Position numbers and translations under genes: made by a program
Part shown: in pieces, positions 50,607 through 56,817 of the stretch
How the letters are laid out: each line of letters starts with the position of its first letter
How positions within the stretch are numbered: the first letter of the stretch is position 1
Assembly (NCBI GenBank): GCA_029204225.1
Contig: MU833403.1
Coordinates: 1 to 56,817 of the forward strand
DNA: 56,817 nt
Direction: 5' to 3'
Origin: Diphasiastrum complanatum
Lineage: Eukaryota > Streptophyta > Lycopodiopsida > Lycopodiales > Lycopodiaceae
The notes under the pieces: generated by a model
Told to the model about the DNA's origin: nothing
Databases searched by the model: none
Seen by the model: only the letters and a program-made list of their open reading frames with translations

Positions 50607-51093
50607 GCACACACACACACACATTGACAGACCTGAGAGATTTCATTGATGGTGGGGATAAGCTGTTTTTTATAGAGACTTGTGAGAGTCAAGAGAGGGG
50701 CCTACCTACCTACCTTTCCAAGCTGCACTTGGGATTCAGTTTATCGTTTTGAGACTAGATCTGCTAGTGGAAGAAGATCAAAAGTAGCAAACCCAAAAAG
50801 TTGAATAGATGTAGAGAGGGAGCAGCTAGCAACTATAGCGATGGTCTTGAAACCCTACACCCTAAACCCACTTCACGTTTGTTTTGTAAGCACAAATTTC
50901 AAGTCCTCCCACCCCTTCCCCTCATATAGATGCATCTACGAAAACCCGAGTTTATTCTTCCACTTAGCAGTCGTGCTAGAACAAAAATACCTGTGGAATG
51001 AGCATCCAAATTGGATTGGGCAGCAGGAATATGGTTGAGCTTCCACCTTCGCATTCCAGCTTTACAGCCTACTGCGGCATCCATTTTCTGCAT
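23652..51093 (-). CDS. TAD3: tRNA-specific adenosine deaminase subunit TAD3 (ADAT3), 10 exons
   Basis: Non-catalytic partner of TAD2/ADAT2; the heterodimer converts wobble adenosine-34 to inosine in tRNA anticodons. Exons in transcription order: 51093-50991, 46693-46642, 43554-43484, 42458-42334, 36649-36534, 30677-30575, 25930-25814, 25629-25348, 25276-25149, 23820-23652. All borders are GT-AG, phases agree at every junction, and the 1,266 nt give 421 codons plus TAA. Residues include the plant TAD3 motif [16 protein letters not shown] (exon 5). The deaminase motif is [12 protein letters not shown] (exon 8), with V for the catalytic Glu as in other ADAT3 proteins. The zinc ligands are in [20 protein letters not shown] (exons 9-10), and LNHHYTV is near the end. 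Introns of 3-6 kb are filled with transposons. Exons 2-10 are well supported; exon 1 rests on weak similarity plus exact phase. Confidence 0.92.
23821..25148 (-). other. TAD3 intron 9 with (TA)n
   Basis: Intron between the two halves of the zinc motif. It holds a (TA)n run at 23949-23976; no transposon protein seen. Confidence 0.7.
25149..25276 (-). CDS. TAD3: TAD3 exon 9
   Basis: Encodes a short linker, then [20 protein letters not shown] and the first two bases of the Met in the PCAMC zinc motif. Donor GTATTC. Confidence 0.92.
25348..25629 (-). CDS. TAD3: TAD3 exon 8 (pseudo-active site)
   Basis: Contains [20 protein letters not shown], where the catalytic HxE of deaminases is HAV. A variable basic/Ser-rich linker follows. 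Acceptor TGCAG, donor GTAAGT. Confidence 0.92.
25814..25930 (-). CDS. TAD3: TAD3 exon 7
   Basis: Encodes [20 protein letters not shown] then [19 protein letters not shown], the first beta strands of the cytidine/deoxycytidylate deaminase fold. Acceptor CTGCAG, donor GTGAGG. Confidence 0.92.
26170..27070 (+). pseudogene. Ty1/copia RT fragment in TAD3 intron 6
   Basis: Reads [55 protein letters not shown], then [20 protein letters not shown] and [19 protein letters not shown], with several frame breaks and stops. It opposes the direction of TAD3. No LTRs found. Confidence 0.85.
27071..27540 (+). pseudogene. Second copia fragment: integrase tail joined to RT start
   Basis: Begins with integrase sequence [20 protein letters not shown] (about 27085-27150), then degenerate sequence, then another RT beginning [20 protein letters not shown] and [14 protein letters not shown] (about 27390-27515). 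Integrase follows RT from the preceding fragment, so two truncated copies or a rearrangement are joined at about 27070. Confidence 0.75.
27640..29400 (-). pseudogene. Ty1/copia pol fragment with 3' LTR start
   Basis: Minus-oriented. From high coordinates: end of the integrase region (about 29400-29080), RT start ([20 protein letters not shown], about 28850), [20 protein letters not shown], and catalytic box [12 protein letters not shown] (YVDD type, about 28395-28360). [19 protein letters not shown] follows. Most of RNase H is deleted, leaving [20 protein letters not shown] and [21 protein letters not shown] purine tract (AAGGGAGAG) then precedes TGTCAAATTTAG at 27826, the likely start of the 3' LTR; its end is not seen. 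Confidence 0.87.
29401..30574 (-). other. Part of TAD3 intron 6, nothing recognised
   Basis: AT-rich sequence between the copia fragment and TAD3 exon 6 with no transposon protein or structured repeat seen. Confidence 0.4.
30575..30677 (-). CDS. TAD3: TAD3 exon 6
   Basis: Encodes [20 protein letters not shown] then [14 protein letters not shown], the helix before the deaminase fold. Acceptor CTTACAG, donor GTAATA. Confidence 0.88.
30950..30981. repeat. (GA)n microsatellite at LINE 3' end
   Basis: Plus strand (GA)16; on the LINE sense (minus) strand it is the (TC)n tail straight after the LINE 3' end. Confidence 0.97.
31320..32089 (-). pseudogene. LINE C-terminal region with zinc-binding motif
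   Basis: Reads [20 protein letters not shown], then in a shifted frame [20 protein letters not shown] followed by [18 protein letters not shown]: a C-X2-C ... H-X4-C motif typical after the RT of LINEs. An acidic tail (DDDDDGDD) ends the ORF. Confidence 0.82.
32096..32870 (-). pseudogene. LINE reverse transcriptase
   Basis: [15 protein letters not shown] (about 32860-32815), then [27 protein letters not shown], catalytic [20 protein letters not shown] (YADD at 32510-32521) and [13 protein letters not shown]. The block between the endonuclease linker ([12 protein letters not shown]) and FVDFRKAF is too short for a whole LINE RT, so the RT N-terminal motifs appear deleted. The motif [13 protein letters not shown] differs from the D(F/L)xKAYD form usual in plant L1 and RTE elements. 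Confidence 0.85.
33270..33876 (-). pseudogene. LINE endonuclease domain (N-terminus missing)
   Basis: [16 protein letters not shown] begins right at the LTR junction. [37 protein letters not shown] (about 33610-33550), a [13 protein letters not shown]-like segment (about 33345-33305) and LSDH follow. These are the apurinic-type endonuclease blocks GDFN and SDH. Frames shift at about 33760 and 33360. Confidence 0.8.
33877..34236 (-). repeat. LTR fragment inside LINE copy 1
   Basis: Similar along its length to the LTRs of the 47386-49619 element (shared GGGCACCCCCAAAAGTCA, AATTGGGTCCAACT-like blocks and the TTTCCTACA end). Minus orientation; the U3 start is missing on the high-coordinate side. 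A short GA run is at 33967-33985. It replaces the LINE ORF1/endonuclease junction. Confidence 0.7.
34226..34924 (-). CDS. Pro-rich ORF at LINE 5' end (putative ORF1)
   Basis: 232-codon minus-strand frame starting 10-15 bp after the (TC)n of copy 2. Low-complexity Pro/Ser/Ala/Thr-rich; repeated PPPxLxExNP and [12 protein letters not shown] units. A 22-bp G run at 34686-34707 (Pro on this strand) is slippage-prone. No RNA-binding or CCHC knuckle domain is seen. ORF1 identity is inferred from position only. Confidence 0.5.
   Translation of the reverse strand: MAPPRSSAPLAPHTPPAPLPLALPSQPLPPLVEATLPLVEPTPLLAVCPPPSLAICSPPTPGACSPNALAETTPPPPPPPPVCPPPTLVEINPALVETNPALIICSLPVLADCSPPDLLTDDVATLPVDVSIDTTPHPPFPASSSPSSSSFPSSALPSTSHQSHQAVLPPLPPPASSNIPAPFSSSTSDSALNTTAGLLPIPSSQTATMLSSTTHIPYTPSKSTELFDPRPS
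34938..35695 (-). mobile_element. LINE copy 2, 5'-truncated 3' end
   Basis: Same family as copy 1. The zinc-binding end reads [20 protein letters not shown] then [20 protein letters not shown] (about 35690-35560). The ORF ends at about 35269 and the 3' UTR holds the hairpin ATGCCTTTTGGCAT at 34974-34987. The (TC)n tail is at 34954-34938. 5' truncation at about 35695 is normal for LINEs. Confidence 0.83.
35696..36533 (-). other. TAD3 intron 5 beyond the LINEs, nothing recognised
   Basis: AT-rich; no transposon protein or repeat recognised. Confidence 0.4.
36534..36649 (-). CDS. TAD3: TAD3 exon 5
   Basis: Encodes [20 protein letters not shown] then TSFHP and about 12 less conserved residues. 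The acceptor ATTTAG at 36650 keeps the phase and gives the same residue spacing between PF and DEW as known plant TAD3. The donor at 36533 was chosen by phase (junction codon GAC), so it is less certain. Confidence 0.85.
36650..38775 (-). other. TAD3 intron 4, first part
   Basis: No transposon protein recognised. Around 38515-38590 there is a tRNA-like stretch (see separate entry). Confidence 0.35.
38515..38590 (+). repeat. Possible tRNA-derived SINE head
   Basis: CCTGGTTAGAGTGCTTGG resembles an A box region of tRNA-derived SINEs. Thirty bases on, GGTGCCGAATCCCACC resembles a degenerate B box (GGTTCGAATCC). No SINE tail or target duplication was found. Confidence 0.25.
38776..39245 (-). pseudogene. 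Copia-type gag fragment
   Basis: Minus strand reads [20 protein letters not shown] then [20 protein letters not shown]. After a frame change come [18 protein letters not shown] and [20 protein letters not shown]. The last blocks resemble the UBN2-type gag of copia elements. Degenerate, with no pol attached. Confidence 0.55.
39250..39615 (+). pseudogene. LINE C-terminal fragment, opposite orientation
   Basis: [20 protein letters not shown] then [20 protein letters not shown], aligning with the segment [16 protein letters not shown]...[16 protein letters not shown] of LINE copy 1. It continues into [20 protein letters not shown] to about 39612. It abuts the gag fragment on the other strand. 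Confidence 0.65.
39690..39800. repeat. Possible hAT-family end
   Basis: GCAGTCCGCGTTCCGGGAAT, several CCGGG/CGCGATCC inverted units, then AGGGTTTCCCGAAACG and a T run. The layout resembles the left ends at 4121 and 44467. No partner end or target duplication seen. Confidence 0.3.
40884..41340 (-). repeat. LTR remnant with tRNA-iMet-like primer site
   Basis: The minus strand reads TGGTATTAGAGCC (one mismatch to the initiator tRNA-Met site) at 40895-40884, directly after an LTR end whose plus-strand border is TGTAACACTCCC at 40898. The outer LTR limit is uncertain. The leader below it has frames without a recognised gag. Confidence 0.45.
41341..42333 (-). other. TAD3 intron 4, part next to exon 4
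   Basis: No recognised feature. A minus-strand frame at 42168-41929 has no clear family. Confidence 0.35.
42334..42458 (-). CDS. TAD3: TAD3 exon 4
   Basis: Encodes [20 protein letters not shown] then [20 protein letters not shown], matching the family blocks QLSVILCL and LPxDLxxLVxxYxLxPF. Donor GTAAAT. Confidence 0.87.
43484..43554 (-). CDS. TAD3: TAD3 exon 3
   Basis: Encodes [20 protein letters not shown] then SVE; the LxHVKR block is typical of the family. Acceptor CTGCAG, donor GTAATA. Confidence 0.9.
44459..45197. mobile_element. hAT-type MITE, 723 bp, with 8-bp target duplication
   Basis: The element is 44467-45189. Its ends are CAATGTTTC and, on the other strand, CAGTGTTTC (8 of 9 match). 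It is flanked by the perfect 8-bp duplication CATGAAGT (44459-44466 and 45190-45197), as expected for hAT. Subterminal zones are packed with CGTTTCGAAACG-type palindromic units on both sides. The centre carries two tandem copies of a coding-like fragment and no transposase. It sits inside the gypsy integrase, dating it after that insertion. Confidence 0.88.
44601..45056 (+). repeat. Tandemly duplicated coding-like fragment inside the MITE
   Basis: Copy A 44601-44820, copy B 44821-45056, highly similar. Copy A translates without stop: [20 protein letters not shown] then [20 protein letters not shown], ending YYKAYGA. Copy B keeps the second half ([12 protein letters not shown]..., [20 protein letters not shown]) with small in-frame insertions. 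The protein family was not recognised. It looks like a captured host exon, which is inference. Confidence 0.6.
46141..46641 (-). other. TAD3 intron 2 next to exon 2
   Basis: Contains an imperfect duplication of about 130 bp: TGCGAATATGACAAAAACTATAG... near 46394 and TGCGAATATGACCAAAACTTATAG... near 46514. No protein feature. Confidence 0.5.
46642..46693 (-). CDS. TAD3: TAD3 exon 2
   Basis: Encodes (V)[16 protein letters not shown](R), matching the VNVLAxVIxPKxANTLVR block of plant TAD3. Acceptor TGACAG, donor GTAGAT. Confidence 0.88.
47386..47794 (-). repeat. 3' LTR (409 bp)
   Basis: TG...CA ends, with TGCAA directly outside at 47381-47385. The body matches the 49242-49619 LTR almost base for base from about 47444 to 47794. 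Confidence 0.87.
47981..49144 (-). CDS. Gag-derived ORF of the non-autonomous LTR element
   Basis: Uninterrupted 387-codon frame. The first about 110 residues resemble copia gag: [19 protein letters not shown], then [20 protein letters not shown] (UBN2-type), with the block between them shortened. The remaining about 280 residues match no domain I recognise. They contain a hydrophobic stretch ([20 protein letters not shown]) and a Cys/Ser-rich part. It could be a rearranged gag or a chance frame beyond the gag remnant. It starts 98 bp inside the 5' LTR. Confidence 0.6.
   Translation of the reverse strand: MARDLGAIRTCSDEDMLDGTNYSSWSCKLRFCIDVMIKILSVTRSILYHLRFCKTSKSAWETLLKMYRIKDSSSCFLLSTSSSLKVEEQSHAKFDHCLSTSTSLHWNVGMVKHSSSLEPLVANDGCISEELYEQASQDNVLEKAEIKHSLKPFCTNGGGEKIMSISTLVQSGVLLDFLSVQSGKLLVFFLKMVDTRFSHGLLIIFSLCYIVSILLCIGNGLRKVFGQQGPHLEHFGKQSVGDFVAVGQPATASCWLSESLRDSKASFYLGGNTHASPKSVPYADFHVLMLTSYDDGVLLPSVGEQIIDSKIREDVMVKEYHTLLYVSCGKKTYGIMWEPLMDCKSIFRLVAGFLVTYFGWSMLVLTLRLDATALRILHLFYIGHDWG
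49242..49619 (-). repeat. 5' LTR, U5-deleted
   Basis: Near identical to the 3' LTR but with an extra segment (GACCCACTACTAATTATAAGGCACCC region near 49390) and without the last about 58 bp. TGCAA follows at 49620-49624. Confidence 0.82.
49625..50560 (+). pseudogene. Degenerate LINE RT fragment, same family, plus strand
   Basis: In broken frames: [13 protein letters not shown] (about 49990-50030), [16 protein letters not shown] (about 50130-50175), [13 protein letters not shown] (about 50270-50305, compare [13 protein letters not shown] in copy 1), IGVEPGC (about 50335), and [13 protein letters not shown] (about 50475-50515, compare [15 protein letters not shown]). It stops at the (CT)n tract and begins at the target site of the LTR element, which may therefore have inserted into this LINE. 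Confidence 0.65.
50564..50623. repeat. (CT)n(CA)n microsatellite
   Basis: CT tract to about 50604 followed by a CA run. It borders the degenerate LINE fragment. Confidence 0.97.
50624..50990 (-). other. TAD3 intron 1, part next to exon 1
   Basis: No recognised feature; less AT-rich than its surroundings. Confidence 0.4.
50991..51093 (-). CDS. TAD3: TAD3 exon 1 (start)
   Basis: 34 codons ending [16 protein letters not shown] plus one base. A stop codon lies immediately before the first ATG at 51093. The WKLNHIP stretch resembles the WEIVHIP start of other plant TAD3 proteins, and the leftover G plus exon 2 TG makes the expected Val. A later in-frame ATG (51054) is an alternative start. Confidence 0.68.
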
Positions 51094-53775
51094 CTAGCTC
51101 AAAACTGGCAGATGCAAACAAGACAGATTGTCACCTGTTCATCCAGTCATATCAAAAGCGGATGCATTTCAGGATTCCAGAGTGCTGCTTTTCACATGCT
51201 GAAGAAAATGCTAGTTTTCAAAATTCAAAATCCCCCTCACTTGGTATCCATAGTCTTAGCCCTGGATTGGCAAGTATTCCTTCAAGTGCAAGCCTTCCGG
51301 AGATCCATCCAAGATCCAGCTTATTATTTTCTGAATATAGGGTGCCACACCAACGGCAAGTCACAGCACTCACACCCTATCTTCAATCTATCAAATCAGT
51401 AATATATACTAGCAAATTCAACTCAGAAATGAGCATGCCGCCTTACCAAACGGCTTCAAGCAAATGCTATGGCAGTGACCTGCTCTCGAAGACGAGGTCG
51501 CTATGCCTTGCTTTCCTGCAAGAACATAACAGATTCACAAACTAAGACCTAATTGAGATGAGCCTTAACCCTAAGTCTATAACATATTGTAACACCCCAA
51601 AAGACCTACTTGTAATAAAGACCTAACCCTAACAAAAGCCCTAGTAAAACCCTCAAAAAAACTCTGGCAAAATATAAGAATGGAACCGGCAAGTTTTCTC
51701 AAAAATCGATATCATAAAATATTTGACGATCTTTTAAACAAGCATATGAACCTTTTTATAAGTAAAAGTCTTCATAGGACTGAGAAGTTCTATAAAATGC
51801 AAATTTTTTAAGGATAACTCAAAAGAGGTCTCCCGAGCACTTGCGGAACCCTACCAATTTTACTATAACCAACATTTAAGTGAGTTATTAGTTACGCCTT
51901 GACCCTTAGCTTTTATTATCTTTAATTGCATCTGGGATTGCACTTGAAGCCTTACTTGCATTTTACTTTGGCATGAAGGCAAGCAAACAAGGTGATGGAC
52001 CTCAATGACACCAACATCATCGAAATAGATGGAATATTTGCCATGGTGTTGCAAAAAGGACATTCGAACCTCTGCTCTTAGCTACAATTTTTCATCGATC
52101 GTCATCGTTGTTCTGAAACTTTGAATTTTGGATTGCAAATTTGTGGTGGAGCTATTCACCAACCTCGAGGGTGTAATTTTGGATATCTTGAAAAAACGAG
52201 AGACATGGGATGAGAAGTTTGTGCCTTAATGGGCATCATGTGTGTCTCGAGCATGACCAACTCATGTTTGATATGTTTTTTGTGGAATTTTGAGAGTAGT
52301 TAGTGTTCAAAATTTTGTTTTGTTGGTTGTTCAATCAAAAAACATAAAATTATATAAACCTAATTCAGATGCCAAGCTATTTCCCTTAAACCAGTTTGTA
52401 TTTGCAATCTTCATGACATTGAATTGTAATGGCATTGAATATGTAGTGGTGCAAATGCAACAAAGGATCCATTTTTTTAAATATATTTTTAGTATAATAG
52501 ATAGCAATTGTTTTAATGCATTCACAATGTTACAGAATGCACACATTAAGCTCTCAAAACATAGTAGCCTTTGGGTTGTATCCATGTATGTGCCTACTAG
52601 TTGCGTATAATATGTAACAATAATTGCAAACAAATATGTGCTGGAGACACTCACCTGAGCTCCAAACACGCTCACCCAAAATCATTCCCCACAATATTGT
52701 GTGGCCTTAGTATGCATGTAGAAGGAGTAGCATAGGTCTTAATGCATTGATTCTACTTGGAAGGTTAATAGTATGCATGAGCATGGAGTAGGGCTCTTAA
52801 TGCATCAATTCTATTTAGAGGATTAATATTATGCATGAGCATGAGGCTTGAACTTTGATGTGAACAAATTAGAGGATGGGTACGGTTTTTAGAAGTGGAT
52901 ATTACATTCCAACTTTGAAACTATAATCCCATCTCAAGACAATTAGAGTGTTGGTAATTTGCTATTGTCAGATGAATTTGCTCTTTCTATTCAGCAAACA
53001 CCTTTTGTGTGTTTCTCAACACCCAGTGTGTTTCTCAACACACAGCTGGTCTAGTGTGCTTGGCTTTTGTGCCCTAGCTAATATCATTTTATTGCAGTTG
53101 CTCCTTCCCTACAACACTGAACCCTGATCCAATGTTGGTCTTACTACTTTGGAAGTACGTTTTCCACGTCTTGGCTTGACAAGGATGCACCACCTCGCTC
53201 TTCTCCCAGGGCTCATAGTTTTTTCCCCATACATGATAGATTGAATCCTATTTCTGCTTTTATTAGTGCTCCAAATAACCTCCCCTATAACTCTAAGGTT
53301 TGCTCCCCTCTCCCTTCTGTCGTCTTCTCAACTATCAGTTACAAAGATGCTCTTAATAGCCAACCATGTACAAACACACTTGATGGATCTTAGATCTTGG
53401 GCCCATTTGGAGTGCACATCTAGATTTAGCTACAAGATAGAAATCAATCACTTTACACATTCTAGAATTGCATAAATCACTAATATCTGATCATAAGATA
53501 AAAATACAGTAAGTTATTGTCCTTGTCAATACAACAACAGTAGTCTATTGTCCTTCACACGTGTGGAAGCAAGACCAATCACAAGATTGACATTCTACCA
53601 CACTAGAAATCAAGATAATCTTGAGAAATTAGAATGGGTCCAAAATTCTAATTGACAAAAAAAGATACAAAATACTAGGCCTTTATTGACAAATATAAAT
53701 CTATCTCTAAGTTGAAATTTCATGATGGCCTCAAAATTGCCAAATAGATCAACTAAACTTTTTCATACTCCCTCT
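51094..53775. other. Upstream of TAD3, no gene recognised
   Basis: Should hold the TAD3 5' UTR and promoter near 51100-51600, but no TATA box or start site can be fixed. TGTAACACCCCAAA at 51588 has the form of an LTR start, with no partner seen. From 52700 a direct repeat (GTATGCATGAGCATG-type, about 52770 and 52830) is present. Confidence 0.35.
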
Positions 53776-55990
53776 TCAACTAGTTTTTAGCATAGATTTA
53801 ACCACACTACTTTGATTTGTCTTAAGAATGATCTCCATCCTAAGTATAGATTTCTTTTCTATGGTTTTTATAGTAACTTTCCATAATTGATATGTTACAT
53901 CATTTTTACATATCAAAATGTAACTAGAACATGAAGAACCAAATATGAAATGTAATTGCAATGACTCGTTCATGCTTCCAACTTTGAACTCTCTGTGAAA
54001 ATAATAGCAACCAAAACAATAAATGTGAGTAATCAACCAATGCTTTGCTTGTCTCCTCCATCTTTGTCCTTCCTTGATATGTCTCCACCATGAAAATCCA
54101 TGAATGAGCCTCCATCTCCATCTTGCCATAAAATATCATACACCCTTGATGAGTTGATCATGAATGAGTGATATAATGAGACTCATATTTAGCTTCATTT
54201 CCATCAACAAAACCAACCAAGAATGCTAGAACAACTCCAACATCAAAATGATGCAAAACAATGCAGGTAGTTTCACCATATCTTGACAATTTGCACAAAT
54301 TTACTTGAGATTGCTCAACCATGAGATAGACCAAGTAAAATTAACTTGAACTTCCTTGCTGCTTGTTGACCTTACTTGACTCTTCAATAACCTGCAAAAA
54401 CATATCCAAAGTATCTTTGCCACTTGACTTCCCTTTGAAGCTCTTGTCTAGCTCCAAATTGCCACCTTTCCTTTGTGTTGTTGAAGCTCTTTGAGATCAA
54501 CCTCTTGATCTTCCACTCGACCATCAAAGTCATTGAACAAAATTCTTTTCCAGATCCAGTTACATCCATTCCATGAAAACCACCATCCACTTTCATAGCA
54601 TCCTCTACACAAGAAGATTCACCAAAATATGTGAGAAATGCAAAATGAGTAACTTCCACTTGCTTACTATTCTCATAATAAGTGAGCCTCAAAGGTTGTT
54701 GCCTTTGCCTTGATGTCCTCCTCTTTGGATTTTGATTTGAAGTAGACTCTTCAACATCAACAACCAAAGTATCATCAATCTCATCAACATCAAATGTTAT
54801 ATCCAACATCCACACCACCACTTGAAGAAACGCTTGGAAAGTTTTTCTCATCAAAAATGACATCTCTTCCAATGACCACTTTCTTAGATGAAGGAATAAA
54901 AACTTTGTAAGCCTTGATCACCTCACTATAACCAACCAATATACCTTTCTTTGAAGATGGATCCTCTTTTGTCCTATCATCTAGGTGATGTTGATATAGC
55001 AAATGCATCCAAAAATTTTGAAGAACTTCACACTTGACCTTCTACCAAACAAGACTTCAAAAGGGGCTTTTTCATCCAATACCACACTCGGCCATCTATT
55101 GCATAGAAAATTAGCAGACAACAAAGCTTGATCCCAAAAGGATTTAGGAAGATTTGCACCTAACCTCATGGCTTTGGCTCCTTCACATAAGGTTTCTATT
55201 CTTCCTCCTGGCCACTCCATTTTTTTGTGGTGTCCTTGGGCTTGTGTACTCCCTCTTGATCCCATTTGCATCACAACATGTTTTGAACTTGGTAAAAATG
55301 TACTCAGCCATTGTCACTCCTCGAGCACTTGATCTTTGTAGAAAATTGGACCTCCCCTGCAATCTTAAACTTGACAAAGACATCAAACAACCTCATCTTT
55401 GCTCTTTAGTAGGTACACCAAGAAAATCTACTAAAATCATCAATAAAAGTCACATACATCTTAGCACCTCCATTGCTAATTGTAGTAACACCATGAATAT
55501 CCGAATGCACAAGTTGAAAAAGGCTTACTTGACCTTGATGTAGATCTCTTGTAAGGTAACCTATGTGACTTTGATAAAGCACATTGCTCACAAACATGAT
55601 ACAATCTTGTTAAAGAATTGGGAAGACCAAACACAACCTGCCTCTTTTCCATCACCTTCAATGACTTGTAGTTGAGATGCCCCAATCTCTTGTGCCTTAC
55701 CTCTTGCATTGGCAATTGCTCCTTTGCCATACATCCAACTTGGTTAGCAAACAACATGAGCATCAAGTTTGAGCAACTTACCTTGCCTCTCCTCTTTTGC
55801 AATCAATTCATCCTCCTTCCTGATCAAACAAACATCACCATCAAACTCCACTTTGAATCTCTAAAAAGCTGCAATATTATCAGAAAACAAAATCGTCAAA
55901 AAGAGCACAAATAGAATGATTAAGTACTTAGTGGAACATCATCATCATCAAGTTTTTGACACTCACCCTCGACTTAAATGAAAGGTACTA
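53776..55990 (-). pseudogene. Ty1/copia element with deleted RT/RNase H
   Basis: Minus strand: gag-pre-integrase (RHKRLGHLNYKSLKVMEKRQ, about 55710-55650; VCEQCALSKSHRLPY) and integrase core (LVHSDIHGV, FIDDFSRFSW, about 55520-55410). In a later frame come FKTCCDANGIKREYTSPRTP and QKNGVARRKN; then FWDQALLSANFLCNRWPSVV and SSKKGILVGYSEVIKAYKVF. The RT is reduced to its first few residues (CVEDAMKVDGG, about 54600). About 600 bp without pol homology follows, then a purine tract GAAGAGGGAG at about 53784-53775 that could precede an LTR. The frame is broken at several points. Confidence 0.82.
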
Positions 55991-56817
55991 TATTGTAATT
56001 GTTGGAAAGCTGAGAATAGATTGATTTTAATCATTTTTATAGTTATAACATGAAATGAGTATCAAAAGGAGTATGATGAGAAGATATATTGTAAGTTAAG
56101 CAATGCAAAGGATTGAAAATTCAAACAATACAAATAATGGCACAACATATGTGGTAGTTTGGAAATCATGTTGAGGAACCTGACGTGATTTTGGAGGTAT
56201 ATCTTAGTTATTTAGTAGCCCTTATCATACACAATTTTTGAAAAAAAAAAATAATGCTTGTATAATTTTTCTCTTGCAAAATAGTACATTGGTGTTAACC
56301 TCTTACACAATTGATAATCTGATCAACAAGATAAGAAATATCAACCTTTTGGATCATATTTGGCATTAGATGAAGACCTAGTTGATAATCATATTCCTAA
56401 TGTCACTAGTCACTCCACACCTCATGATGTGAGATTCTGCATACTCACATGTTCCAGATGCCCACCACACATAGACTCTACCCACTCCATGACAACTCCT
56501 GCACATCGTGCCATAGATTATCTTCATCCCATGATGTCACCACACAAGGATTTTGTTCATTCCATGACAACTCGCACAGAAACAATTGTTGCAATTTTGG
56601 AATTATTGGGAAATGTCGCAACTCCTTGGGTGGTACCTTGAGGAGTATCACATATAGGACAATTCTTTAGTCCTCAATCATCACCACAATACATGATGCA
56701 AATTTTTGGACAAGCATGATTAATGTATTTTGGTACTTGAACTTGATTTGAGGATGAAGAATAGTAGGTCAAGGTTGATTTGTGTTGTGACATTGTCGTT
56801 CATTTATTTCTATAATG
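55991..56817. other. Right edge, no gene recognised
   Basis: AT-rich. Short plus frames at 56360-56670 with repeated CATTCCATGACAACTC units (about 56482 and 56556), no family recognised. Confidence 0.35.

Noticed and set aside
52331-52675. 114-codon minus-strand frame upstream of TAD3
   Set aside because: Hydrophobic, Cys/Thr-rich, but no family resemblance and no supporting splice structure.

Overview
The window is nuclear DNA of a seed plant, most likely an angiosperm; genus and species cannot be told from it. The evidence is two spliced nuclear genes of plant type, a plant mitochondrial uncoupling protein and tRNA adenosine deaminase 3. They lie among plant-type Ty1/copia and Ty3/gypsy elements, tRNA-iMet primer sites, hAT and CACTA ends, and long dinucleotide microsatellites. 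All features are read from the sequence by eye; no database search was run.

Layout. Positions 1-8528 (+) hold the 3' two thirds of a mitochondrial uncoupling protein gene: seven exons, 204 codons, stop at 8526-8528. Its 5' exons lie left of the window. Its 4.8-kb intron (1622-6401) carries an LTR/primer-site remnant, a copia fragment and a hAT transposase fragment. Positions 8529-23651 are intergenic: a CACTA-type end (13231), a copia fragment (14943-16120, -), an 80-bp CT microsatellite, and a gypsy element with one LTR and no integrase (17752-22434, -).

Positions 23652-51093 (-) form one 27.4-kb gene, TAD3/ADAT3. Its ten exons splice with consistent phases into a 421-codon frame that shows the family's hallmark inactive HAV site and the PCxxC zinc ligands. 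Its long introns hold most of the window's transposons: copia pieces (26.2-29.4 kb), a LINE cluster (30.95-35.7 kb), LINE and gag fragments (38.8-39.6 kb), a gypsy fragment split by a hAT-type MITE (44.2-46.1 kb), and a non-autonomous LTR element with a perfect 5-bp target duplication (47.4-49.6 kb). The last 5.7 kb lie upstream of TAD3 and include a deleted copia element (53.8-56.0 kb).

The two host genes are convergent, about 15 kb apart, and functionally unrelated (proton leak in mitochondria; wobble A-to-I editing of tRNA). The most unusual items are a LINE family whose two readable 3' ends share a short hairpin and run straight into (TC)n, a 723-bp hAT-type MITE carrying a tandemly duplicated unidentified coding fragment, and a 2.2-kb LTR element with a 387-codon gag-derived ORF.
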